Shown one piece after another: positions 56,504-64,000 of a DNA stretch of 64,000 nt. The DNA is from Pseudotabrizicola sediminis (lineage in GTDB: Bacteria; Pseudomonadota; Alphaproteobacteria; Rhodobacterales; Rhodobacteraceae). The position numbers and the translations under genes were made by a program. Numbering within the stretch: the stretch's first letter is position 1; each line of letters starts with the position of its first letter. Where the stretch lies: the NCBI RefSeq assembly GCF_004745575.1, contig NZ_RPEM01000007.1:206074-270073 (forward strand), in the 5' to 3' direction. The notes under the pieces were generated by a model, which saw only the letters and a list, made by a program, of their open reading frames with translations, was not told the DNA's origin and made no database searches.

Positions 56504-56543
56504 ACCCGCCACGCACCAACCAAACCGGTTGGAAAGCGCCGAT

Positions 56544-56618
<75 letters not shown>

Positions 56619-56663
56619 TTCAACCCATTGATCTCAAAGAAACCCCTTGCTTTCATGACCTTG

Positions 56664-56693
56664 GTGCCATTCTAAGTGCCAGAACAGGTGCCA
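56664..56693 (+). repeat. Three GTGCCA iterons next to the attachment site
   Basis: GTGCCA occurs at 56664, 56676 and 56688, exactly 12 bases apart, between the tRNA and the integrase gene. Regular short repeats beside an att site are typical of integrase arm-type or excisionase binding sites. The assignment is an inference. Confidence 0.5.
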
Positions 56694-56695
56694 GA

Positions 56696-58453
56696 ATGGG
56701 GTTTTGGAATGGCTGCGAAACGTCGCCATTGGAAGGAAAAAACGGTCGCTTTTGGGCGCGAGTTTCCATTCCTGAGGTCCTCAGATCCTACTTTTCCGGC
56801 AAGACCCAATTGACCAAGGCACTCGGCGGTGACCTGCGTGTGGCAGACCAAAAACACGCAGCTGCTGTTGCAAGACTTCAGGCTCAGATAGCCCGCGCTG
56901 CTGGGTCGTTGCCCCTTCCCGCACCAATAGAGCTAGAGCCACCTCTCCGCGCGCTGACGCCGGAACTTCAGGAGCATGCCGTCTGGCAACACTATACAAT
57001 TTTGCTTGAGCACGACGAGCAAAAGCGCGCATCGATGCCGACACCTGAAGAAATTGAGGCTGAACACGAGCGCGCGATGAAACGTATCGAGGCCGGCGAG
57101 GGTGATCCAAGTCGGGGCCCGGTCGCCGTCTTCAACGTGTCAACAGACTTTGAACTCAAAGCTGGTGCCCGACATTTCGATCATCAGCTGCGGGCACGTC
57201 GGCTCGCAGCCCTTCAAGCCGGATTGTATGCAGGTGATACACGCCTTGTCGAATTGGCGGTCCAGAAGTTCGTTTCAGACCAGGAGTTGACGGTGGTTCC
57301 TGGCTCGTCCGAATGGCGTGATCTCTCGCACAAGTTCATGCGTGCCGAAATAGATGGGCTTGCACGCACATTGGATCGGGATCGTGGGAACTTCCGTGAC
57401 ACCCCTACCGACCCGGTCGTAAAGCAACCTGCAAACCCGCTTCAAGCCGTTGCCGCTATTCCGCTTTTGCAACTTTTCAGAGATTACATCGCGACTCGCC
57501 AGGCCATCGGCAAGCACAAGGACGGCGGTGCCAACTGGGAAAGCGTGATCGTGGCGCTCATCAAGTTTCTTGGACACGGTGACGCGCGCAAAATCACAAG
57601 ACGCAATCTGCTAGACTGGCGCGATGCGTTGATGAAATCGGGGAAGTCGCCGAAAACGGTCTCTGACAAGCATCTCGCTGCTGTTAGCGCGATTTTGCGG
57701 TGGGCCTTTGAAAACGAACATCTGCCAACCAATGAAGCCCAAACCGTGCGCCAAGAGGTGCCACGAAAGGTGCAGTCCCGTGAAAAGGGTTATACGAGCG
57801 CTGAAGCCGAACAGGTTCTGCGCGCCTCCATCAGCCACATGCCTTTAGAAACCTCAAACCCGTCAAACCGAGAAAGTCCTCACATAACCGCGGCGAAGCG
57901 GTGGGTTCCTTTGCTCTGTGCCTTCACAGGCGCTCGAGTCACAGAAATTACGCAACTTCGAAAGGAGGACGTGCGCGAAGAAGGTGGACGATGGATCTTG
58001 CGCATTACGCCCGAGGCAGGTTCGGTAAAGACCGGTCAATACCGCGACGTGCCACTTCATCGCCAGGTCATCGCGTGTGGATTCTCTGACTTCGTGCGGA
58101 CAGCGAAAGATGGACCTCTGTTTCACAATGCAAAAACACCCGGTCGATATCTTGCTGGGGCACGTGGCACTGCGGGTAAGTTGTCGCAATGGCTGAACGA
58201 GCTTGATCTGGTTCCGGATGGCGTTCAGCCCTCGTATGGAATGCGCCACCGTTTCAAGACGCAGGGTCTTGAACTGGGCGCTTCAGTCCGGGTGCTGGAT
58301 GCAATCCAGGGCCACCCCGGAAAGACGGCGAGTGACGGCTATGGCGATGTCACGATTGCGGCCAAGGCGAAGGTCATTGATGCGCTGCCGGAGCTTAATC
58401 TCAGCGCAAACCGTCTTTTACTAATTGACCTTACCGACACACGGCCGGCCTGA
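56696..58453 (+). CDS. Tyrosine recombinase (integrase) with N-terminal frameshift
   Basis: This phage/island-type integrase has 585 residues from the ATG at 56696. The DUF6538-like N-terminus is NGRFWARVSIPEVLRSYF. The core-binding helices follow, and then the catalytic domain with arginine in FTGARVTEITQL, RH in YGMRHRFKTQ (the usual HxxR first histidine is Tyr here), and H...Y in QGHPGKTASDGYGD. The expected start MAAKRRHWKEK lies in another frame at 56709-56741; an A6 run at about 56737 separates it from the ORF. It lies just after tRNA-Thr and should move the island. Confidence 0.85.
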   Translation: MGFWNGCETSPLEGKNGRFWARVSIPEVLRSYFSGKTQLTKALGGDLRVADQKHAAAVARLQAQIARAAGSLPLPAPIELEPPLRALTPELQEHAVWQHYTILLEHDEQKRASMPTPEEIEAEHERAMKRIEAGEGDPSRGPVAVFNVSTDFELKAGARHFDHQLRARRLAALQAGLYAGDTRLVELAVQKFVSDQELTVVPGSSEWRDLSHKFMRAEIDGLARTLDRDRGNFRDTPTDPVVKQPANPLQAVAAIPLLQLFRDYIATRQAIGKHKDGGANWESVIVALIKFLGHGDARKITRRNLLDWRDALMKSGKSPKTVSDKHLAAVSAILRWAFENEHLPTNEAQTVRQEVPRKVQSREKGYTSAEAEQVLRASISHMPLETSNPSNRESPHITAAKRWVPLLCAFTGARVTEITQLRKEDVREEGGRWILRITPEAGSVKTGQYRDVPLHRQVIACGFSDFVRTAKDGPLFHNAKTPGRYLAGARGTAGKLSQWLNELDLVPDGVQPSYGMRHRFKTQGLELGASVRVLDAIQGHPGKTASDGYGDVTIAAKAKVIDALPELNLSANRLLLIDLTDTRPA

Positions 58454-58654
58454 TTAAAGAACTGGTGAAATCACACACCCCAGTTCCAAGACCAGCCGTT
58501 CTTGGTCGCAACTGAAGTGTCAACCACAATGCTGACATGAAAAAGTTGTCCGATAGCTAGCTGCATTCTCGTAACGTGCAGAGGGCAATTATGTTGCCGT
58601 GTGTTAACGTCTGCCTTACCAAAGTGTTAACCGTCAATTATGTGACTGGACCAC
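58454..58654 (+). promoter_or_regulatory. Gap before the helicase gene with nested direct repeats
   Basis: Within this 201-base gap CAATTATGT occurs at 58586-58594 and 58635-58643. GTGTTAAC occurs at 58601-58608 and 58624-58631, nested between them, the latter pair 23 bases apart. The block ends 11 bases before the helicase ATG, so a repressor or copy-sensing protein could bind here. Just after the integrase stop a weak hairpin (arms GAACTGG and CCAGTTC, 58459-58486) is visible. Confidence 0.5.
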
Positions 58655-61600
58655 ATGGCTTTTCTTAGCTTCCTGCGTCCCAAAACCGAGACCAGACCGC
58701 TCCTGCTGGAGCAGTGCCTGTCAGTTGATCTGGAGGTCGATCCCAGGACTGCAAAAATCTTTGATCTGGCCGCCGTTCGCTATGGTTCTGGCCCGGCAGT
58801 CGTTGCGGGCAAAGGAAGGCTGCAGCAATCGCTCGACAGGCTGGAATTGGCCCTTGAGAAGACAAGCTATGTCATAGGCCACAATATCCTGCGCCATGAC
58901 ATAGAGCAGTTGCTGGCCTCACGGCCGACGCTTCGTAGCAAGATGATGGCACCCATCGATACGCTTTGGCTCAACCCGTTGGCCTTTCCGCGCAATCCTT
59001 ATCATCATCTCGTAAAGCATCACCACGATGGGCGCTTGCAGGCCGGACATGTGAATGACCCCGAGCTGGATGCCCGCATGGTCTTCGACGTGCTCACCAA
59101 CCAAATTGATGCCCTCCAAGGGCAGCCTCCCGACATGCTTCTGGCGTGGCACCACCTTGTAACGCGAACGGATCGCTCCGATGGCTTCGATGCGGTTTTT
59201 CAGGAGATTCGCAACGCGAATGCGCCTGATCGGCAGGTAGCCCTGGCTGCGATCCGCAAGATCCTGGAAGGTCAGGCTTGTGGTGCCCAGGTCGGTCCTG
59301 TGCTGGACACGCTGAAGGATGCGCAGATGGCTTGGCCGATGGCCTATGCCCTCGCTTGGATTTCGGTCTCCGGCGGAGAATCTGTCATGCCGCCTTGGGT
59401 GCGGGCATCCTTTCCGCAGGCCGCGCTGATCGTTCGCCAGTTGCGTGACACCAACTGTGGCAAGCCGTCTTGCACTTGGTGCGCGGCGATGAACGACCCG
59501 AAAGGAGCGCTGCAGAAGTGGTTCGGCTTTCCTGCCTTCCGCCCCGAGCCTGCCGATGCCAAGGGTCGGCCGCTGCAAGAGGTCATCGTCGAAAAGGCGA
59601 TGGGCCATTCCCATGTCCTTGGCATCCTGCCGACTGGAACAGGCAAGTCAGTCTGCTATCAGGTCCCTGCCCTGAGCCTTTACGACAAGACCGGCGCGCT
59701 TACCGTGGTCATCTCGCCCCTCGTTGCCCTGATGGCCGATCAGGTCCAGGGGATGGAGCGGTCGGGCATTTCTTCGGCAGTGACGATCAATGGCATGCTC
59801 TCGATGCCCGAACGGCAAGAGGCCCTCGACCGCGTCAGGCTTGGTCAGGCGGCAATCCTCTTGATATCGCCCGAACAATTGCGCTCGGTTTCGGTGCGTT
59901 CGGTTCTGCAGCAGCGCGAAGTAGGGTTCTGGGTGCTTGACGAGGCGCATTGCGTCTCAAAGTGGGGTCACGATTTCCGTCCCGATTATCGCTACATCGG
60001 TCGCTTTATCCGCGAATTCTCGGGTGACGCGCCGCCGGCTCCGATCCTCTGCCTGACAGCCACGGCCAAGCCCGAGGTTGTGCGCGACATAATTGATCAT
60101 TTCCAACAGAAACTTGGCGTCGAACTAGTCCTCTTCGACGGCGGCACGTCACGGACGAACTTGTCATTCTCAGTGCTGGCGACGGGGAAAGAAAGCAAGA
60201 TTGGGGATATTCTGACGGTTATCCAGGAGCGCCTCCCCGAGGGGCGCTCTGGCGCGGTTGTCTATTGTGCCACGCGGTCAGAGACCGAGCGGGTGGCGAC
60301 GTTTCTCAAGGCACAAGGCCTGGCGGCGGCACATTTTCACGCAGGGCTGACGGTCGATGATAAGCGGTTCGTGCAGGAAGCCTTCCGTGTGGGCGACTTG
60401 CGTGTGATCGCGGCCACGAACGCTTTTGGCATGGGGATCGACAAGCCGGACATCCGTTTGGTTGTCCATGCCGATATCCCCGGATCGTTGGAAAATTACC
60501 TGCAAGAGGCGGGTCGGGCCGGGCGCGACCGGATGCCTGCTGATTGCGTGCTTTTGTATCACACCGATGACGTCGAGCGGCAGTTTACTCTCACCGCTCG
60601 TTCGCGACTTGAGCGGCACGAGATCGGCGCGATCCACAAGGCACTGCGCCGCATCGACGAGAATGGCCGAAATGGTGGCAAGGTGGTCGCAACCGCAGGA
60701 GAAATTGTTCGCGAGGAGAAAGACCGCGAATTTCTTCGTGACAGCGCAACGGATGACACGCGGGTCAAAACCGCTGTCTCTTGGCTGGAAGAGGCAACCT
60801 TGGTTTCTCGCGAAGAGAACCGGGTGCAGGTCTTCGCGTCGTCCCTGATGGTGCGCACACTGGAGGAGGCGGCGGCCCGGCTCGAACAAGCGCAGATCAC
60901 CAACGCTCGTCGCAAGCAACTTATGGATATCGTGTGCCACCTGATGAACACCGCCCCGGATCAAGGCGTTTCGACCGATGAATTGACCGGGGTCGCAGGT
61001 CTTACTCATCGTGCGCTTGCCAAGGCCATGGCAGACCTCGAAACGCTGGGACTGGCTAGGAATGATATTGCCATCACAGTCCAGATACATGTCGGGATTG
61101 AGCACGCCTCTCGCCAGCGTTTCGCGGCGGCGCGGTCCCTGGAAGGCGCATTGATCGGCACAATGCGAGAGATGGCCCCAGACGCCGATACGGGTGGCGG
61201 CGGCCAGCTTGACCTCACCGTTGCCAGCCAGAAGCTGAGAGAGATGGGGAATGCGGGTGCTGGTCCGCACATACTTGAACGCCTGCTGCGCAGTATTGAG
61301 AGAGACGGGCGCGACGAAGACGGCGGCCAAGGCAACATCCGGCTGAGAAAGCTCTCTTCCAAAACGCTTGAGGTTGTGTTGCAGCGCTCATGGCGGGCTG
61401 TGGACCAGACGGCGGCTTTAAGATGGACAGCAGCTGAGCGCCTGCTCGAATTTCTGATCGCCAAGGTGCCAACCGGCACGAGGGGCAAGGACATTCAGGT
61501 CGAGACGACACTTGGACATCTCATAGCCGAACTGAACGGGGACGCGGTCATCAAGACGTCAGGCGTCAGGGACATGACTAAGCTGATGGAGCGCGCGCTT

Positions 61601-63784
61601 CTGTGGCTGCATGAACAGCAGGTGATGACGCTTGGCAAGGGGCTGACGGTCTTCCGTTCGGCGATGACGATACATCTCAAACCCGACAGGGCCTCATTTT
61701 CGGCCAAGGATTTCTTGCCTCTACAAGAGCATTACCGCGAGCAGACGCTGCAAACCCATGTCATGGCCGCCTATGCCGAAAAAGGGCTGGACCGGATCGA
61801 CGAGGCGCAGGCGCTCGCTCGGGATTATTTTACACTGGACCAAGATCGTTTCCTGCGACGCTGGATGCCCGGGCGCGGCGTCGAGATCCGGCGACAGACC
61901 ACAGGACGGGCCTGGAAGCAGATCGTCGACGATCTTGGCAACCCCGCCCAGCAAGACATTGTGGCCGATGATCGCGAGGAGACCAACGTCCTTGTGCTGG
62001 CCGGACCTGGATCGGGCAAAACAAGGGTGCTGGTGCACCGGATCGCCTATTTGCTGCGCGTCCGGCGCGAAAACCCACAGGGCATTCTGGTCCTGACCTA
62101 TAACCGGCACGCCGCAGCCGAGATCCGTGCCCGCTTGCGCCATCTTGTCGGCGAAGATGCCGCTTGGGTTACCGTTTCGACCTGTCATGCCCTGGCCATG
62201 CGACTGGTGGGGGCAAGCTTTGCGGGCGGGACCACCGAAACCCGCGACTTTGACGCCATCCTCCGGGATGCCGTGCGGCTGATCACAGGTGAAGGGCTCA
62301 GCCGCGCCGAGGCCGAGGCGCAGCGCGAGGCTTTGATCCAAGGCTATCGGTGGATTCTGGTCGACGAATATCAGGATATCGGACCTGAGGAATATGCCCT
62401 GATTGCTGCCGTGGCCGGTCGCTCTCTCGATGATCCCGACCAGCGGCTCAGCCTGTTTGCCGTCGGAGACGACGACCAGAACATCTACGCATTCACCGGA
62501 GCTTCGGTCTCGTTCATCCGCCGCTTCGAAGAGGATTATCGCGCCAAACCCAAGTTCCTGACCGAAAACTACCGCTCGACCCGCTACATCATAGACGCTG
62601 CAAACCAGGTGATCGAGGCTGCTCAGGAGCGCATGAAAGCCGGTCACCAGATCACCGTTGACAAGGTCCGCGGCCTCCACCCCGGCGGTGGGGTGATGGC
62701 GACATACGATCCTGTGGGGCGCGGTCGTGTGCAATTTCTTGACGTGGCCGGCGATGACGTTGCCCAAGGGGTCGCAACGGTGGACGAGCTGGTGCGGCTT
62801 TCGCGTCTGGACCCGGATTTTGCTTGGTCGCGCACGGCGATCATCTCGCGCGACTGGCGGCGGCTTGGGCCGGTGCGGGCCTATGCCGAAAAACTGGGCC
62901 TGCAGATCGAGATGGCCAATGAAAAGCTCCCCAGCATCTGGCGGCTGCGAGAGATGCAAAAGCTGGTGGCGGGTTTGCGGCAGAAACCCACGGCGATGCT
63001 CACGATCCAGGACATCCTTGATGTCCTCAATCAGCAGCGGCAGACGCGCTGGGTCGACCTGATCGCGGAAGGCGTCGCGGATCTGGCACGCGAGCTCGGA
63101 CCCAAGACGATCCCGGTTCCCGACGCGCTGGAATGGCTTGCCGAATGGGCGCAGGCCGTCAGAGGAACGCAACGCGGCCTTTTGCTGCTCACGGCGCATC
63201 GGTCCAAGGGCCTGGAGTTCGACCATGTGGTGATCCTGAACGGCGGCTGGCAAGCGCTTTCCAAGGGGGAGGACGGCGAGGCTCCACGGCGACTGTTCTA
63301 CGTCGCAATGACGCGCGCGCGCCGCAGCCTTTCTGTGGTGACCCGCGGTGCCCACGCGTTCGTCCACGCTGACAGCGACAGTGAGCTTTTGCGACAAGTA
63401 GAGGCCCCCCAACCTTCCGACCTGCCCGAGCCTGACCTATACCAATTGCCAGATATGAGTTCGGTCGATCTTTCCTATGCCGGGCGCGTCGTCGACACGA
63501 GCGAATCCCGCGCCGCCATCAACAAGGCCGAGATCGACGACAAGATCACCCTGGAACGGCGCGAGAGAAAATGGATGATCCTTGATGCGCAAGGCCGCGT
63601 GCTGGGCCGGATGGCGGGAAACTGGGCACCGCCCGAAGGCACATACCTCGTTTCCGGCAAAGTTGGAGCCATCGTCCGATGGCGCAAGGCAGACAGTGAC
63701 AAGGCCTTTCATGCCTATATAAAAAGAAGTGAATGGGAAACAGTGTTGCCGGAGTTTGTGTTTCGAAAAAGCAATGGGTGCTGA
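58655..63784 (+). CDS. Giant exonuclease / RecQ / UvrD-type fusion helicase
   Basis: One uninterrupted frame of 1709 residues. Residues about 15-160 resemble a DEDD exonuclease (SVDLEVD; GHNILRHDIEQL; DPELDARMVFDVL). A cysteine knuckle C268-x4-C273-x2-C276 follows. Next comes a RecQ-type SF2 helicase with Walker A at 323-332 (GILPTGTGKS), DEAH at 429-432 and QEAGRAGRD. A winged-helix-rich middle leads to an SF1 UvrD/Rep helicase with AGPGSGKT at 1116-1123, DEYQD at about 1237-1241, and FYVAMTRARRSL. It lies in the tRNA-linked island beside the integrase. DNA repair, replication or phage defence are all possible; no specific system is claimed. Confidence 0.9.
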   Translation: MAFLSFLRPKTETRPLLLEQCLSVDLEVDPRTAKIFDLAAVRYGSGPAVVAGKGRLQQSLDRLELALEKTSYVIGHNILRHDIEQLLASRPTLRSKMMAPIDTLWLNPLAFPRNPYHHLVKHHHDGRLQAGHVNDPELDARMVFDVLTNQIDALQGQPPDMLLAWHHLVTRTDRSDGFDAVFQEIRNANAPDRQVALAAIRKILEGQACGAQVGPVLDTLKDAQMAWPMAYALAWISVSGGESVMPPWVRASFPQAALIVRQLRDTNCGKPSCTWCAAMNDPKGALQKWFGFPAFRPEPADAKGRPLQEVIVEKAMGHSHVLGILPTGTGKSVCYQVPALSLYDKTGALTVVISPLVALMADQVQGMERSGISSAVTINGMLSMPERQEALDRVRLGQAAILLISPEQLRSVSVRSVLQQREVGFWVLDEAHCVSKWGHDFRPDYRYIGRFIREFSGDAPPAPILCLTATAKPEVVRDIIDHFQQKLGVELVLFDGGTSRTNLSFSVLATGKESKIGDILTVIQERLPEGRSGAVVYCATRSETERVATFLKAQGLAAAHFHAGLTVDDKRFVQEAFRVGDLRVIAATNAFGMGIDKPDIRLVVHADIPGSLENYLQEAGRAGRDRMPADCVLLYHTDDVERQFTLTARSRLERHEIGAIHKALRRIDENGRNGGKVVATAGEIVREEKDREFLRDSATDDTRVKTAVSWLEEATLVSREENRVQVFASSLMVRTLEEAAARLEQAQITNARRKQLMDIVCHLMNTAPDQGVSTDELTGVAGLTHRALAKAMADLETLGLARNDIAITVQIHVGIEHASRQRFAAARSLEGALIGTMREMAPDADTGGGGQLDLTVASQKLREMGNAGAGPHILERLLRSIERDGRDEDGGQGNIRLRKLSSKTLEVVLQRSWRAVDQTAALRWTAAERLLEFLIAKVPTGTRGKDIQVETTLGHLIAELNGDAVIKTSGVRDMTKLMERALLWLHEQQVMTLGKGLTVFRSAMTIHLKPDRASFSAKDFLPLQEHYREQTLQTHVMAAYAEKGLDRIDEAQALARDYFTLDQDRFLRRWMPGRGVEIRRQTTGRAWKQIVDDLGNPAQQDIVADDREETNVLVLAGPGSGKTRVLVHRIAYLLRVRRENPQGILVLTYNRHAAAEIRARLRHLVGEDAAWVTVSTCHALAMRLVGASFAGGTTETRDFDAILRDAVRLITGEGLSRAEAEAQREALIQGYRWILVDEYQDIGPEEYALIAAVAGRSLDDPDQRLSLFAVGDDDQNIYAFTGASVSFIRRFEEDYRAKPKFLTENYRSTRYIIDAANQVIEAAQERMKAGHQITVDKVRGLHPGGGVMATYDPVGRGRVQFLDVAGDDVAQGVATVDELVRLSRLDPDFAWSRTAIISRDWRRLGPVRAYAEKLGLQIEMANEKLPSIWRLREMQKLVAGLRQKPTAMLTIQDILDVLNQQRQTRWVDLIAEGVADLARELGPKTIPVPDALEWLAEWAQAVRGTQRGLLLLTAHRSKGLEFDHVVILNGGWQALSKGEDGEAPRRLFYVAMTRARRSLSVVTRGAHAFVHADSDSELLRQVEAPQPSDLPEPDLYQLPDMSSVDLSYAGRVVDTSESRAAINKAEIDDKITLERRERKWMILDAQGRVLGRMAGNWAPPEGTYLVSGKVGAIVRWRKADSDKAFHAYIKRSEWETVLPEFVFRKSNGC

Positions 63785-63857
63785 AACTTTCTAAGAGCTG
63801 CGGTGCTCGACCGAAGTTGCCGGTCCTCTATGCGCTACAGTGCTGTTCCAAATGCAG
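63785..63857. other. Short AT-richer gap after the helicase gene
   Basis: The 73 bases between the helicase stop and the end of the convergent partial gene hold no clear hairpin or gene. A frame at 63733-63996 on the plus strand overlaps the helicase end and has serine/cysteine-rich low-complexity text, so I do not call it. Confidence 0.4.
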
Positions 63858-64000
63858 TCACACTTCATCAAGCAGTTGTTCTAAAATCACCTCCAACTGG
63901 TCCACTCTGATAATGGTGAACCGGACAAGATCAGCATTCGCGAGATCACGCATCGATTTGGGTAATCCCCCCATTTTTGACGGGGTGCATTTGTAGAATT
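63858..64000 (-). CDS. C-terminus of an unknown island gene, cut by the right edge
   Basis: On the minus strand an open frame enters from the right edge and ends at a TGA at 63860-63858. It gives about 47 residues ending LVRFTIIRVDQLEVILEQLLDEV. The amphipathic helix pattern and ordinary residue mix look like a real protein end. It is convergent with the helicase gene. The family is not recognisable from this fragment. Confidence 0.45.
   Translation of the reverse strand, partial: FYKCTPSKMGGLPKSMRDLANADLVRFTIIRVDQLEVILEQLLDEV

Noticed and set aside
63733..63996. Plus-strand frame of 87 codons after the helicase
   Set aside because: It overlaps the helicase end, is serine/cysteine-rich and lies opposite a better minus-strand protein end.

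Overview
The window looks like chromosomal DNA from an alphaproteobacterium of the Rhodobacteraceae (Rhodobacter/Roseobacter group). The GC content is high. The gene content fits too: a roseobacter-type taurine cluster with a MocR-type TauR, a SoeABC-like sulfite-oxidising complex, DUF2842 and DUF2948 proteins, and a large acidic protein I recognise only from Rhodobacterales. A GC-rich stem followed by an 'ATATTTTT' tail recurs between genes. No species can be named from sequence alone.

Layout. (1) 1-4894, minus strand: a tightly packed chemotaxis operon (STAS protein, CheY, CheA, CheW, CheR, a second CheY-like protein, and an unknown protein cut by the left edge). (2) 5035-10983, minus: a BMP-type nucleoside ABC importer (binding protein, double ATPase, two permeases) translationally coupled to a cytosine-deaminase-like amidohydrolase. 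(3) 11099-14593, minus: a multi-PAS hybrid histidine kinase. (4) 14671-29205: a taurine/sulfonate dissimilation island. Divergent tpa and tauABC handle uptake and deamination, tauR is the regulator, and xsc-tauE-ackA-soeABC is a six-gene overlapping operon that splits sulfoacetaldehyde, exports or oxidises sulfite, and conserves ATP from acetyl phosphate. Candidate TauR boxes of the form CTGG-(A/C)-C-(C/T)-TAA precede xsc, tpa and tauR. (5) 29608-35963, plus: a polysaccharide flippase coupled to a one-module NRPS-like protein, then galM. (6) 36144-40878: a MaoC-Pta fusion and katG, with katG divergent from oxyR. (7) 40919-49988: an unknown membrane protein, a DMT transporter, thiamine pyrophosphokinase, the acidic protein, DUF2842, purA, secG and pyrG. 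(8) 50001-53240, minus: an arsenate operon of an ArsR-ArsC fusion, GAPDH and ArsJ. (9) 53385-56419, minus: an N-terminally shortened universal stress protein, DUF2948, murA and a small basic protein.

(10) 56544 to the right edge: a tRNA-Thr(GGT) gene is immediately followed by a tyrosine integrase, a 1709-residue exonuclease/RecQ/UvrD-type fusion helicase and the tail of an unknown gene. This is the left end of a genomic island. The helicase is the best candidate for a poorly described system, possibly defence or recombination. The integrase carries an apparent one-base frameshift in an A6 run near its start.

How the parts work together: the taurine genes form a complete route. TauABC imports taurine, Tpa makes sulfoacetaldehyde and alanine, Xsc makes acetyl phosphate and sulfite, AckA makes acetate and ATP (or the MaoC-Pta protein at 36144 could make acetyl-CoA), and TauE and SoeABC dispose of sulfite. 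The arsenic genes combine arsenate reduction with the GAPDH/ArsJ 1-arseno-3-phosphoglycerate extrusion route.
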